Origin: Pictodentalium vernedei | Lineage: Eukaryota > Mollusca > Scaphopoda > Dentaliida > Dentaliidae | Direction of reading: 5' to 3' | DNA length: 64,000 nt | Assembly: GCA_031216915.1 (NCBI GenBank) | Contig: CM062296.1 | Span: 147,113,340-147,177,339 of the forward strand | In this document: positions 1 to 12,090 of the stretch, in pieces | Layout of the letters: the number at the start of each line of letters is the position of its first letter | How positions within the stretch are numbered: position 1 is the first letter of the stretch | Program-made: the position numbers and the translations under genes | The notes under the pieces: generated by a model | Told to the model about the DNA's origin: nothing | What the model saw: only the letters and a program-made list of their open reading frames with translations | Databases searched by the model: none

Positions 1-147
1 TGCTAACCATACATGTATGGAGTTAGTACGTTGGGGAGTCTGACAGTTGCTCGCCGATTTTCGGTGTTTCTCTCCGGAGTACTCCACCTTCCTCCACCCC
101 TAAAACTGTCCGACACGAGGTGGCCTTCCGTCACAGTGTTAAACCAA
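1..147 (+). mobile_element. SINE, 3' part (cut by window edge)
   Basis: The segment GGAGTTAGTACGTTGGGGAG, followed by a TCTCTCCGGAGTACTCC..CTTCCTCC stretch and ending GTGTTAAACC, matches the 3' half of the tRNA-derived SINE whose full copies are at 23850-24200 and 30223-30573. The tRNA-like head would lie before position 1. Confidence 0.7.
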
Positions 148-1290
148 GCGAATGGTATTTGATCCCGAAAACGTCTTTAGATTTATGATCAAGTGCTGAA
201 AATGGAAAAAATATACCAAAACTATAATTTGAGCCACCCCAAAACTTTTTGAAATTTCGTTGAAAAATTGTTGATTTACATGGAATTTTAGTACACTAGT
301 GTCGCTAAACCCCATAAAAATAAATAAAGTAAATAGATGTTCGATGCTGTTATGGCCTGGAAACAGTCTAGTCTTTAAATAGTCCATCGCCTGTGTTTTA
401 AATTGAATCGACCGCAATATTTCTGTTGGTCGGAAAAGATAACATTGAACCTAAAAGTACCACACACAATCACTTCCTTTGAACACTCTAAAATCTGTTG
501 GGTTGAAAATTAACCGAAATCAAATGGGTTGAGTGAATGTGGCCCCAACTGGGTTCATATTGACTCAACCCAGTTGATTTGGGCTAATTTTAAACCACCG
601 AACTTATTTCAGAGTGACTCAGAGTCAGAAATGTTTCTGAAACAAGAATCGAATCTACCTAACCTTTAATGACACTACAGTGCTGTCAGACATGATTGTA
701 AACTAAATACTCATGAATGCGGACTCACCACGGCTTTGGTTTTATGATTACGCCACATGGGTCTTGCAATTATGTTAATATCTTGATGTTTTCAAAGAAA
801 AATAATTATTTTCTAATTGAAATATCGATAACTGGAGTACGAAAGAACATCTGTATATCTTTGCGACTGAAAGGGCATGGCATTCCAGTACGGTCGCCGC
901 GGATTGGCCACTTTCCCCAAGTGTGCATTATTTCCACGGACTCAGCAATACAAGATTCCAAACAACGGTAATTATAGGAATAATCAACAAAAAATCAATC
1001 AATGAAGCCCCGGGTACATCCCGGTGCTTCATTAATTAAAATATTGCTACTTTACCCGGTAAAAACATGCATGGACATCACTGCCCTCGCGTGGATTACC
1101 ACCAGTCCATGAAGACTGTACTGTACATCAACGGCAGTCGCCCACAACACTCCACGCGGGTTAACAAAAAAAAAAAAAAACAAAAAACTACAAAACTAAC
1201 ATCGTCACGTTCTTCACAAAACTAGACTGTTGGCAAGGGAACATGACAAAAATGCTGCAGATAAGATGCGTACATGTATATAGTAAGTTC
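148..1290. other. Intergenic or intronic DNA with two small inverted repeats
   Basis: No gene is recognisable. An imperfect hairpin lies at about 493-600, with arms sharing GGGTTGA, AAATCAA(A/C)TGGGTTGAGT and AAAATTA. A short palindrome at 1002-1040 (AATGAAGC.CCGGG...GTGCTTCATT) resembles one at 10369-10397. An A-run lies at 1166-1181. Confidence 0.5.
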
Positions 1291-1526
1291 CTAACCCATT
1301 GAACCCTGGTGATATCTTCCATATCAGTTCAATGGCATCAATTTGTGGAGTCCATATTTAATATTTGGGGTTAGACCAATTTATATTTTAAACGTGCAGC
1401 CTTGGGGCTGCACGTTGAAAATATTGATTGGTCTACACCACACATTTACCTTGTAGCTGTAATGACATTACGACGTAGCTTGTGACTCGGCCAGAAAAAA
1501 ACGGCCTTTGGGGTTGAAAGGGTTAA
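1291..1526. mobile_element. TTAA-type hairpin MITE, family A
   Basis: This 236-bp palindromic element has a centre in which ACGTGCAGCC faces GGCTGCACGT. The flanking arms are TAGACCAATT(T/A)ATATTTT and its complement. The right end is AAAGGGTTAA and the left end CTAACCCATT, in which the expected TTAA has decayed to CTAA. It shares the core with the copies at 13173 and 53001. Confidence 0.6.
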
Positions 1527-3578
1527 GCCACCAGTCTAAATATGTTCGCTACTTGAATCTGTTAAGGCCTCGTGCCACTCCAGCCCTACAATAGCCCATC
1601 GTATATGTTTAGATTATATTCCAGACGATTGAATCCAAAAAACTAAAAACATACCATTCATTTTCTTTGAATCAACGCTGGGAATGTATATCTTTGCTGG
1701 TAAAAGGAGAGTACATTACATCAAAGGTCGGCTGCGGGCTAATTTCCACGTAAAATAGGAAAACATGCAGCCCATAAGAGCATCGAATTCCTGGCAGAAT
1801 TAGACCGGTCACCTGGCAACTTGCGTAAAAAGTACTGTGATCGCAAAATTCGATTTTATCACCACAAGATTGCGACGTTGTCGCAACATAGTTGTTTTGC
1901 TGGTGAATCGAGATTTCAGAGATAAACCACTGTAATATCAAGATTCAGCAAACAAACGATAGACAATTGCATCCATCTGTAACGTTATTCGTTCCTATAT
2001 TCTGATAGGGGACCTGTAAAATATATAGAGGATATCTACGCTGTTTTAGTAAGCGCGAGTGAAAAATAATACTCCCGGGTCCACACAGAGACGTGGCGAG
2101 AGGAGGGTGTGGGGGTGCTCCCACCCTCCACCTCCAATCCAGGCCAAAATTTCCTATAGTTGGAAATTTGGAGGGCAAGTCATGAATAGTTGGAAATTCC
2201 ATCTATCTGGATTTTAGAGTTTCTTTGGTGATGCTTCCGCCGCCTTCACTTCCCAAAACTCCAACTCGGTTTCAAACTTACTATTTACAACCACAGTGTA
2301 GGCAATAACGAGCTTCATAAGTATGAATGCAGTCAATCGGTACGAGACTTATATAGTACGTTTACTTATCGTAATAAAAAAAAATCCTCGATATGCACTT
2401 CAAGAAAATCGCATCATGTAAAATCGTCATCCTCAGTTAATTCCACCATTCACAGTTACAAAATGATAAAACATCGAAAATTTATCATTCTTGCATAAGT
2501 AATCTGATTTAATGTTAGGAGAGTGTGAATTGCTCAAAGTTCTCAGCTTGAGCATTTTTTAGCACATATTCAATTCCCAGAATAATAATAAATAATCACA
2601 ACCTGATAATTCTATCATAAATGTGTTGGCATTTCAGTTACTAGAATCAATTTTATGCCCTCTTTCATGGCTTCATTTTAAAAAACAAATTCTCGGTAGT
2701 GAATTTCAAACTAGGGGGAGGGACCAGGAGGAGGTTCCCCCTCCCGATCCCTCCCCCTAGTTGGAAATCCACAACCCTACATCCCCTCCCCAACCGGAAA
2801 CCTCTAGCAACGTCCCTGTGTCCACACGAATGAGTTAACTCCCGCTATTCACTAAAACAGCGTAGATTTTCATTTTATTATATGTTACGTGACATTTTTC
2901 TGCGCAATATTCAGCCCAACTGTCTAAAAACAATAAGAAAATGCTGCCGATCGTTCCTTCGAGGCAACGTTCAAGGTGACGGCATGCGCCGAAGCATTAC
3001 GTCGTTTATTATGCCTCACGTCTGTGACATCAGCCGTGATTGGTTAATTTGACCTTCTAAAAGTCATAGTGCCATAGTTTATGGACAAACACTGGTACAA
3101 TCGGAACGTTCTTCCCTGGAGACTTGAGAACAAAGAAAATGTAAGCACTACTTCCATTGATCAGCGTCGATTACCCACGCGCAGACTGGAATTTCTCAAT
3201 ACCAATATCAGAAATATTAAAAATTCACTTAAGTTCTTGTGAATCATGAATGTGATTTCAGTCAACTGTATTTCCACAAGTTTAGTATTAATATTCCTCG
3301 ACCTCACTCACTCTCCACCTCAAGTTCAAAATAAAGTGTTTCACTCCACTTAATTCCAACAACTGTTGTCGTCCAAGAAACATGAATTTATATTCCATTA
3401 TACCACTTATCACACAAGCATTAATAATGAATGATAACATGAACAGCATGATGCAGTTGTAAATTTGGTGATACAGAAACTCCCAAAGCGACGGCACTTG
3501 TAACAAGTCATTTTCGAATTTAGTGATCTGGAAACTCCTAAAGCGACGTCAATTTGTTAAAAAATGACGTAACTGACT
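1527..3578. other. No gene; hairpin and degraded repeat copy
   Basis: No coding region can be supported. A GC-rich hairpin at 2713-2760 pairs CTAGGGGGAGGGA with TCCCTCCCCCTAG. About 2860-3010 carries a diverged copy of part of the 729-bp unit repeated at 3579-5025: GTAGATTTTC, ATATGTTACGTGACATTTTT, CAATATTCAG and GATCGTTCCTTC recur in order. Confidence 0.5.
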
Positions 3579-5025
3579 GGATTCGGCTACCTTATAATAT
3601 GAATGATGGCAGTTAACGCACAACAATGAAAGCTATTTTTCTTTTGTTCGGCACAATGAAATAATTAGAACGTTTCTTTTCATGCTCTGCTGGTCGATAG
3701 TACCTGAGTTTGTGTAATTTCTGTTAAAAACCTTCAGCAGCTTCGCTGCTTCGGTTTTATTTCAGATATCACACACGCAGGTACCATCGACCGATAGAAC
3801 ATGAAAAGAAACGTTCTAATATTATATTAGGAATCTACTGAAAAAATTAATCGCGTGGACCTGAAAATATTATTTTTAAGAGCTCGTGAAAAATAAAAAT
3901 TCAGGTCCACACTAATGAGTTTTATCCAGATATAGACTAAAATGGAGTAGATTTTCTTTCTTATTACATGCTACGAGACATTTTATTGTACAACATTCAG
4001 CTCAATTCGACTTCAAATGCGTATGTTTCAAAATAATAACAAAGGTCGGCTGATCGTTCCTTCAAGACGACGTGATGCGACGTAGCGTGGCGACATTTAG
4101 GAACTTACTGCGGGATATTCCTTTATATCCATCGAGTTAGATAATTTGCGAGTAGATACTTTGCGATAATTCACAGGCTAGCATATAATAAAACGTCTGG
4201 TTACATTACTGACATCAACAAGGGTAAATCTCTGAGACGTCGCGAATGTGATGTGACCTCGCAACGTCGTTAACAACGTCGGCGTAAAAACATTGATGAA
4301 ATTAACCGGATTCGGCTACCTTATAATATGATTCATGGCAGTTAACACACAACAATGAAAGCTATTTTTTGTTCGGCATAATGAAATAATTAGAACGTTT
4401 CATTTCATGTTCCGATAGTACCTGAGTTTGTGTAAATTCTGTTAAAAACATTCAGCAGCTTCGCTGCTTCGGGTTTTATTTCAGAAATCACACAAACTGA
4501 GGTACTATCGACCGATAGAACATGAAAGGAAACGTTCTAATATTATATTAGGAAGCTACTGAAAAAAATCATCGTGTGAGCCTTTTATTATTTTTAAGAG
4601 CTCGTGAAAAATAAAACTTTCAGGTCCGCACTCATGAGCTTTCCATATACTGATGAAAGTGGAGTAGATTTTCTTTTTTTATTATATGCTACGAGACATT
4701 TTTTTGCACAATATTCAGACCAGTTCGACTTCAAATGCGTATGTTTCAAAATAATAATAAAGGTCGGCTGATCGTTCCTTCAAGGCGACGTGATGCGGCG
4801 TAGCGTGACGTCGTTCAGGAAGCTACTGGGGGACAGTCCTTTATATCCATCAAGTCGATAGATATCGAGACATATCTTTTAGATAATTTGCGATAATTCA
4901 CAGGCTAGCATATAATAAAACGTCTGGTGACATTGCTGACATCAACGGGGATAAATCTCTAAGACGTCGCGAATGCGATGCGCTCTCGCAACGTCATTGA
5001 CAACGTCGGCGTAAAAACATTTTGG
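3579..5025. repeat. 729-bp tandem duplication, two copies
   Basis: Copy 1 starts at 3579 and copy 2 at 4308, both with GGATTCGGCTACCTTATAAT. They stay alignable through the AGAACGTTTC...GAAACGTTCT hairpin (3670-3820 and 4390-4540), the GAGCTCGTGAAAAATAAA segment, the CGATCGTTCC region and the ...CGTCGGCGTAAAAACATT end. Each unit contains the inner hairpin CAGCAGCTTCGCTGCTTCGG. The two copies differ by scattered substitutions and small indels, so the duplication is not very recent. No ORF is conserved. Confidence 0.8.
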
Positions 5026-5530
5026 AGATAACTCTACTCATTCAATGTACATCGCACCTTATCTGTGAGAATCTGTTTGCTTACAACATCTCCAATATAG
5101 GAAAGTAGTAAAACATTAGTTTACATGCGTTGTATGTACAACGCGCTGGCCTGATACAGTTGGATGGAGCAAATACACGTCTCAAGGGAGCTTCAGCAAA
5201 GTCTAGCCAAGTCTCTGCCAATGTTCGACAATTGAGGTACGAGGTGCACATTATAAAATACATGCAGCATTAGGAATTGCCATTAGTGGTCGCATTTGTG
5301 CGGGAGGGCACGACAAGGTTAACTGTCTTCCTAAATCGATCCGAATATACCCCCCCCCCCCCTCCCCCGAAGAGAAAAACAAAAGCGAGTTGATGATAAG
5401 ACTTCTTGACAAGACATCAAAACAGCCTGATACAAATTTCCGAACATAAAACTATGTGATTGTTTATTTACTAATGTCGATAATGGTACAATTTATAGTT
5501 TTTAAGGCGAAAACACTGAAAATAACATAG
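5026..5530. other. No gene seen; C-run
   Basis: I see nothing functional here beyond a C-rich run at 5350-5367 and AT-rich sequence. Confidence 0.4.
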
Positions 5531-6072
5531 TTTATTTTCAAATGAAACAAAATACTGCGTTTGGCTTGGCTGAGACGTACGGTGTAACTTGCAATCCACA
5601 GTGGCTTTTTCACACTGTGGTGAACCAGGGTGTAAAAACAAGAGTACACAACAGCAGGCTATATGGCTAAAAAAGTACCCACTTTTAATTATTAATTCAT
5701 ACCTTCTGCAGGGTTATGTTAGAACAAAAATAAAAATACAAGACATTTAATATGTATGTGCAATAAAATAGTACAGGTATGGATGTCATTGGAACTTGCG
5801 GATTAAGCCAGTTCCAGTGACATCCATATTTGTCTGCATTTATTAAGTAACTTACAAAGTACAAATTTTCTGTCAGTTTTTGCCCACAATGTAGGTTAAA
5901 GTATTAAGTACACCAAAATTTCTGGAAATAAATCCGTTATCTTTGACTTTTCCAGGGTGTATGGGAGTTTACACCGGTTTGGGAACCATTTGACTTCGCC
6001 CCAGGGTGTATGAGTTCCCAAACCGGTGTAAATTCCCATACACCCTAGAAAACACAAGAATAACTAATATTA
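5531..6072. mobile_element. Double-hairpin dispersed repeat, family C, copy 1
   Basis: This ~540-bp repeat holds two internal hairpins. One is at 5780-5832 (ATGGATGTCATTGGAAC facing GTTCCAGTGACATCCAT), the other at 5954-6050 (AGGGTGTATGGGAGTTTACA facing its complement around CCGGTTTGGGAAC). An inverted second copy at 51129-51677 matches along the whole length, including the flanking GTACGGTGTAACTTGCAATC segment. No coding capacity is evident, so it is probably a non-autonomous DNA element or structured repeat. Confidence 0.72.
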
Positions 6073-7271
6073 CCGGATTTGCCACACGGAAGTCACTATC
6101 GCCATCAGTAAATAACCCCCACCATTAGTCTGCACGCAAACTCTGCGAAGGCAAGTAAACAAAGAGCCCATAACATCCTCGGATTCATAACGGAATTACT
6201 CTTTGTTTCACCTTCGCTGTTATCGAACAGAATCGCTGTCACGCACATTAAGTGTGCATTATTTTAACACTACAACTTGACTCTTTTTTGTTTTCGCGGT
6301 TGGCAGTCACCATTACATGCTGACTCTATTGCTTGGGTGTGTTGGCAACTTGAAATACCAAGTAGAACAATGGACAAGATGTCCGAGTGACGTCACTTGG
6401 ATATCTATGGTCCACCGAGTAACCCTGAGCCAGTGTGTTTTATTGACTGAACAAAAACAGGGCGTAAGCCAGTTACCATCCAAGCTGGAGGTATTCATGG
6501 ATATGAGCAGCCTATCAGCATGCTGTAACACCTCGCCTTCACGCGAATCAATGTCACTCACCGCAGGCTGTTAGGTTGCCCGACTCCACCAATACCTTCG
6601 GAGAGGTTGGTACCTATCATTGAAATACCATACAGAACAAAACACTAGGTGTTCAAGTGATGTAACTTGAATACCTTCAGACCACTTAAAATACACGAGT
6701 CCTTGTGTTTGTGGATAGAACAAAGGAAAGGTGTATAAGTCTGCCATCTACCTAACTGTCGGTATTTCCTGCATCCTGTCCCGGATTCGGCATCGCTGAC
6801 CGCACCGGGCGGGTATTTCAAAATCATGTGATGCCTCCAACTCGATAAGAAAGTGTTACAAAAGATAATATTAAACGAATAACCGAGCATTATTCTGAAC
6901 AATATGTAATGTGAATGGAGTGAAAGATTCATTTGGGGCTAGATAACTGGTCAGAATTTCCCTCTTTGTCTTCAGATTCGTGAGGATCTGGATCACCTTT
7001 CAAAACAAGAACACATGGATGAAATACAACTCAAATCTGGAGGTAGAATAAGTATTCAGTCATGCGTTGTTGTCTGGATGAATACACGGGGAAATAGGAA
7101 CAACAGTTTACACGCGGTTTATTAAGACCCCCCCCCCAAAAAAAAAAAAAAAAAAAAAAAAAAACAAAAACAAAAACAAAACAAAAAAAAAAAACAAAAC
7201 AATGCAATGTCTTCCTAAGTCGAGGAACTTATAAAATACAACTCAACTCTGGTTTATTAAGAAGCAAAAAA
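6073..7271. other. No gene; duplicated segment and C/A tract
   Basis: Two diverged copies of a GAAATACCA(A/T)..AGAACAA...(G/T)TGA segment occur at about 6345-6440 and 6622-6730. A C-run followed by a long A-rich tract lies at 7130-7200. Overlapping ORFs on both strands at 6313-6574 reflect symmetric sequence and are not supported as genes. Confidence 0.4.
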
Positions 7272-7490
7272 ATCATCCGCACTGCGGCACAGGCAGTGTT
7301 AGATTGGTTGAAGACATGCGCACCATCGAAGTGCAGTACGCCTTGGTACACGGCGTCATCGTGCCCCCATGTGGGCAATCGGGTTTAAGTGCATTGCCCA
7401 AGGGCACAACGCGGGAGTCCGAATCGATCGCTCAGAAGGGGCCACCCATCCACAGAGTAACCGGGCTCGACGTTGCTTTACTTCGGTAAT
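7272..7490 (-). mobile_element. SINE copy, partial
   Basis: In minus orientation this matches the SINE body: GCAGTACGCCTTGGTACAC, GTGCCCCCATGTGGGCAATC and GCATTGCCCAAGGGCACAAC are present. The tRNA-like head (higher coordinates) is degraded. Confidence 0.65.
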
Positions 7491-8426
7491 CTGACGAGAA
7501 CCGGTTACCGAAACGCCTACGCGCCCCAGTCTAAACTACTGAACTGCGGGAACGTGCGTTGGTGACAAACCGAAAATTGCCCCACCTCCGAGAAGGGAGA
7601 GCAGGACGGCATTTGTTCGTGAAAAAAATTGCTCAACAGAAACCTTTTTCTCAATAGTTTCCATTTTGTGGAGCTTCGCAGTCACTATTGAATTGAAGAA
7701 TATACTTTGATGTTTACCAAAATCGAATATGTTGATACTATGTACATTTTGAACGGCAATTCAAATTACAAATTATAACATATTTCACTTTTTATGGACA
7801 AAAACAAGTGTTCACGTTGGGAAGTTTAGACTCTGTTGACAAGTTTCGTGCCAATCTACTGTTCGTAACATCTTTCACGTCACCAAACGTAAATGAGTGG
7901 AGTAACTTTGATGGTTGCTTTGACGATCCCCTGTGACGGATTGAGATCAAATCGTTTTGCAGATGTTCCGGCAGTCCAGTTGTATTGAGGTTAGTCACAT
8001 TCTTAGCGACAATTTCAACATTGTGTCATACAGAAAACATGTCAAATGTTCGATAAAATAAGAAAGAAGAGCAAAAATATAAACCCTGTCAATAAATAAA
8101 GGAATCAATCCACGTGACTGAAATGTTCGGTAATATAAGCAAAGTTTCATCTAACACGTCGCCGAGTTGATCACGTAGTATCACAAGGGGGATTTTTGCT
8201 TGTGTTTCCCAGGATCTTGTCACAGACACAAATGAGAGTGTCTTTCACTTAAACTGTTCGTTTTAAAATAATGTCCAAAGGTCGCCACGGCATTGCCATT
8301 TATTTCCAGTTAACTGCATTGTGCATGCTTGAAAACAACCTGACAGGCCGCAAAATCCTTAACTCAATGAAGCTCTGTTATCTTAACTATTTGGTAAATC
8401 TCTGCGAAAGTCGATAGTGTAAACTA
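7491..8426. other. No gene seen
   Basis: AT-rich sequence. I find no recognisable coding, RNA or repeat feature. Confidence 0.35.
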
Positions 8427-8960
8427 ATGATCCAGAATATTTGGAATTCAAATTCGAAGATAGAGTGGATGGTCCGAGTAAAGGAGATACAAGAGAACTA
8501 CTCACTGGATATCTGGGACCCAGAAGTGAGGACAACCCAGGGTAAACCGAAATCATCAGAGAAAGTCATGGAGGATGGTAACCTTAATTGGCGGTATTGG
8601 GTCAAATCAAAAAGGCCTTTGGGTGGCCTGTGTGATTAAGAGAAGCCAGGGTTTGAAGACTACTTTGATGGTCGCTGCCGTTCAAGCTGAGCTCGTGGTC
8701 CCTGGAGTTTGGGGGAACCTTGGGCAAAAACAGTGAAAAGGAGTGCCCGATGTGTAATTGGTCTGGTGGAGAGTCTGGAACACTTTCTACCCGAATGTCC
8801 AAAATACCAATCTAACAGAACAGTATTCAGTAAGGGTATAATGAGGAAGCGGGGTGGGAGAATGGAGGACATGTGGTTAGGGGGTGACATAAAGGAGGTG
8901 GTTAGTATGCTTATCGGAGAGACAGCTCGTCTTCTAGTCTTGGGATAGAGAGAAGAGGCG
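8427..8960 (+). pseudogene. LINE ORF2 C-terminal remnant
   Basis: The translation after 8709 contains SARCVIGLVESLEHFLPECP followed by KY. This resembles the cysteine-rich C-terminal segment of non-LTR retrotransposon ORF2 proteins (CxxC...ETxEHxLxECPxY). The second Cys of the CxxC pair is Gly, and in-frame stops interrupt the preceding sequence (after 8636 and near 8680). This is therefore a dead 5'-truncated copy. Clade not assigned. Confidence 0.55.
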
Positions 8961-9233
8961 TGGGAATAGGGAGGCAGTTGGAAGCACAGGGGTACCCAAG
9001 TCTATCTCACGTGAGAACCACGACAAATCAGCGGCCGTCGAAAGTGTTATTGTTATTAGCTGCAGCCTCTCATCATCTTCAAAGTTTTTCTCAAACAGCA
9101 ATTTTATTTCCTTTAAAATGAAATTGGGTTTGGTTAACATGCTCAGCTTGTATAACTCCCCCCCCCCCCCCCCCTCCTACAAAAAACTATCACTGTAACA
9201 AAGAAAAGAAACATTGAAACGGTACATGTGCTA

Positions 9234-9591
9234 TTAACCCTTTGTATCCGAACGGCCGCTTTTTCCTCTCCGTAGGGTTACACGTTTAAACTATTAATTG
9301 GTCTACCCCACATAATGAACGTGGACCCTTCTAGTTGCTGCCATTGAACTGACATGAATCTGTGCATGTACTATTAACCCTAGGAACTCGAACGGCAGCT
9401 TTTTCGGGCCAGAAACCGTTACGTCATAATTGCCTTAAGTGGGGTGGCTACTGAGTGAATCTGTGGGGTAGACCAATTAATATTTTCAACGTGAAAATAT
9501 TAATTGGTCGACCCCAAATAATGAATTTGGACTCTTCCTGTTGCTGCCATTGAAGTGACATGGAAGTTACCACCAGGAGTCAAAGTGTTAA
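9234..9591. mobile_element. TTAA-type hairpin MITEs, family A, full copy beside a truncated one
   Basis: A 218-bp copy runs from TTAACCCTAGG (9374) to AAGTGTTAA (9591). Its hairpin centre is GACCAATTAATATTTTCAAC facing its complement. A shorter related piece (TTAACCCTTTG at 9234, ATTAATTGGTCTACCCCACA, TTGCTGCCATTGAACTGACA) precedes it directly. Confidence 0.65.
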
Positions 9592-10000
9592 GGAGTGAAG
9601 TACACATAAACAGAAAAATATTTCTCCAAGTTGCTGATCACAAAATTGGTCAAACAAAATGCATATGTAAAACAATACTCCTTGGTAAATTGGTAAATTG
9701 CACGTTTAAGTAGAAACTGACTTTGTTTTGTCGTCGTGATTTCGCACGCTGACGCAAAAGGTAACATCTGACAGGACCTTAAAACAGGCGACAACCATGG
9801 ATAATATACTTCCCGCGTCGATTGGAATAATTGCATTCATACTTACGTCACGTCCATACATAAAATATTACTTAATGGTATTTTGCAAGAGTCAGTCCGA
9901 GGAAACAAAAAATAAGTACTGATTTGATTAAACCGTTTTGGAAGCTTGACGAAACGATAGTAAATCAGCTGCATTCCATATGTGGGTAATAATTTGTTAC

Positions 10001-10152
10001 CTTCCTAACTGAATTCCATCCTCCAATGTTTCTGGTAATTTTTCATGAAGTGTCTCAGGTAACAAGAATGCCAGGAAACCACCGACGACTGTTAAGACTC
10101 CAAACACTATCATTGGAAAGGCTAATCCAGTGTTTCCTCCTATCAATCTTCC
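10001..10152 (-). CDS. SLC22-type transporter, internal exon e (TM12 and start of C-tail)
   Basis: Fifty codons plus two bases encode GRLIGGNTGL, the TM12 helix FPMIVFGVLTVVGG, then FLLPETLHEKLPETLEDG. This last part is the family's conserved (L)LPET...(L)P(D/E)TxE(D/E) end of the transport domain. The acceptor is CTTAAAG and the donor GTAACA. The start is phase 0, as exon d requires. The exon ends two bases into an AGN codon, so at least one further exon for the short cytoplasmic tail must lie at lower coordinates. I could not identify it, as expected for a poorly conserved tail. Confidence 0.9.
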
Positions 10153-10266
10153 CTTTAAGACAAAGACAATAGATGACGTCAGAATGACTGAAGAATGATG
10201 CGAACTTGTTGTGTAATCTTTATTATTTTAATTAATGGCGTTAGTAATTGTTTAGTAATTAATACA

Positions 10267-10398
10267 TACAGTACAGTCGCCGTGGACAGTTCGTAACCCA
10301 CACGTGGGCAGTAATGCGTTTACCAGACAATACAAATCATCATCAACAACATTTTAATTAATGAAGCACCGAATTGTACCCAGTGCCTCATTAATTAA
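10267..10398. repeat. Orphan terminus of the X/Y repeat plus short palindrome
   Basis: TACAGTACAGTCGCCGTGG at 10267 is the same sequence that opens blocks X (37884) and Y (39811) and closes Y' (45025). It is followed by CCCACACGTGGGCAG. A palindrome (ATTAATGAAGCACC...CAGTGCCTCATTAATT) borders the Tc1 remnant. Confidence 0.5.
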
Positions 10399-11184
10399 AT
10401 CTGGCGAAAGTGGGGGTCAGGGAAGAAGTTCGATGCTCTGCTCCTCAAGAAAGGCACGACAGATACTCGCCACATGACGTCGGACATTGTCTTGATGGAA
10501 TAACTGCAATCCGACGTTAGCGTTGAACAAGGGACAACAACAGAGTTAAGAACTTCGTCCCTATATCTCTGTCAATTCAGATTACCATCGATGAAGATCA
10601 ACTGCGTTCGATGGTGCAAGGAAATTCCTGTCCAAACCATTACACTACCCCTGCCGAAACGTTGGCATTCCCACACGCAGGCATCAGAAAACCGTTCTCA
10701 TCGGCGGCGATACACTCTTGCCGTAGACAAAATCGTGATTCATCACTAAAAAGAACTGTCCAGCGAACACGCTGACGTACCCATTCCATTCTGACGGTAC
10801 GATGATGTTGGGTAAGGACTGGTGTCTCTGGTATGGACTCCTACTTCGGATGCTGTGTTCAGCGAGTCTTTTGCGGACTGTTTGTTCACTGATTCTATTG
10901 TCAGTTCTACCAGGAGTAATTGCTGCTGTCTTCGTCGCCGGAAAGAAGCGATCCCGCAAGTGAGACGTCCTGATGTGTCGGTCTTGTGAAGGGGGTGGGG
11001 TCGTAACTCTTGGTCGACCTGAACGCGGTCGGTCGGCAGTAGATCCGGTTGTTCTATACCTTCCAACGAGACGATAAATAGTGGCCACAGTGACTCCGAA
11101 CCCAGCAGCGAGCTCATCTGGAGATATCCCAGCCTCATGCATACCAATGGCACACAACCTCTGATTTTCGGTTAACTTTGGCAT
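10399..11184 (-). pseudogene. Tc1-like (Tc1/mariner) transposase, broken
   Basis: The N-terminal ORF starts at ATG 11184 (MPKLTENQRLCAIGMHEAGI). It carries a helix-turn-helix (SPDELAAGFGVTVATIYRLV), a GRPR AT-hook-like linker (RPRSGRPRVTT) and a second DNA-binding part (DRHIRTSHLRDRF..TAAITPGR..RISEQTVRKRL), as in Tc1 transposases. Downstream, out-of-frame fragments still spell catalytic-domain segments: FSDESRF, QDNVRRHVA and FLEEQSIELLP near 10400-10500. At least two frameshifts and stops break it. It ends at SPDL near 10400, before the usual final glutamate region, so it is 3'-truncated. It lies in the intron between SLC22 exons d and e. Confidence 0.85.
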
Positions 11185-11539
11185 TTTTTAAAATGTCTTA
11201 AGACAAAACTTAGCATGTCTTCTCAATAACCCAGGCTCTCTAGCACAACATAACACAAAGAAAATCGTTGATCACACATTCAATTTGACATTCTCGAGTT
11301 ACGGTATACGGTGGCAACACCAGCATATCATTAAACTCTGTCCATGACTTCTTGTCCACAAACATGCAACATTAGAACTATTATATTTCATTCTTTGTGC
11401 TATGTTTTCACATTTGTTTCTATTATACTTTCTTTTTTGACTCAGTATATAATTGGGAAGTGGGGGGGGGGGGGGGGTGGTGGTGCTCTAGCCAGTAGGA
11501 GGCGCAAACAAGATGTTTGGGAGGCCGTTGTCTGTGTGT

Positions 11540-11571
<32 letters not shown>

Positions 11572-12090
11572 ACTTTCCACGAGTCTCAACACTAGAACCC
11601 ACCGGTCAGTATCTTCTCCTTCCACTCCCCTAGAGGGAAATGGGGGAAGAGGTGATGGTCGCAGGGTCCTATTTAGGATCAAAGATCCCTCACCCGAGAA
11701 TCTTTTACGGAATTCAGTACTCTGACAGTCAAACAGAAGCATTTGTAGCGTGTATAGCCCAATACTGGAAGACATTTTAGGGCTTTATGTTATGTTATAG
11801 TTGCATTGGGCCAGTGTGTTATTTTCTTGGGAGGGGGGGGGGGGAGGCTGGTATTTTTAAAACGGTATCAACTTTCTGATATCTGCTCCACCAAAATGTG
11901 GTCAAGTCAAGCAGCGCACATAACTCCTCTACCACAGGCGGGGAAGTATGTTGTATTTATTTATTTATTTAATTATATCCACCAATGATTCCTTCATTGA
12001 ACCCTTTGAATACTGTGTACATAAATGTGTTTTTTTCTAGTTTCTTGAAACAAAACTTTCTGATTCCTATACGAATATTTTTAAATACTT
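11185..12090. other. No gene; G-runs and TG repeat
   Basis: Holds a G-run at 11462-11477, a (TG)n then G tract at 11537-11571 and another G-run at 11833-11842. Short ORFs across these tracts are not credible genes. Confidence 0.4.

Noticed and set aside
6313-6574. Two overlapping ORFs on opposite strands
   Set aside because: No recognised domain, no splice context, and the segment is partly duplicated non-coding repeat.
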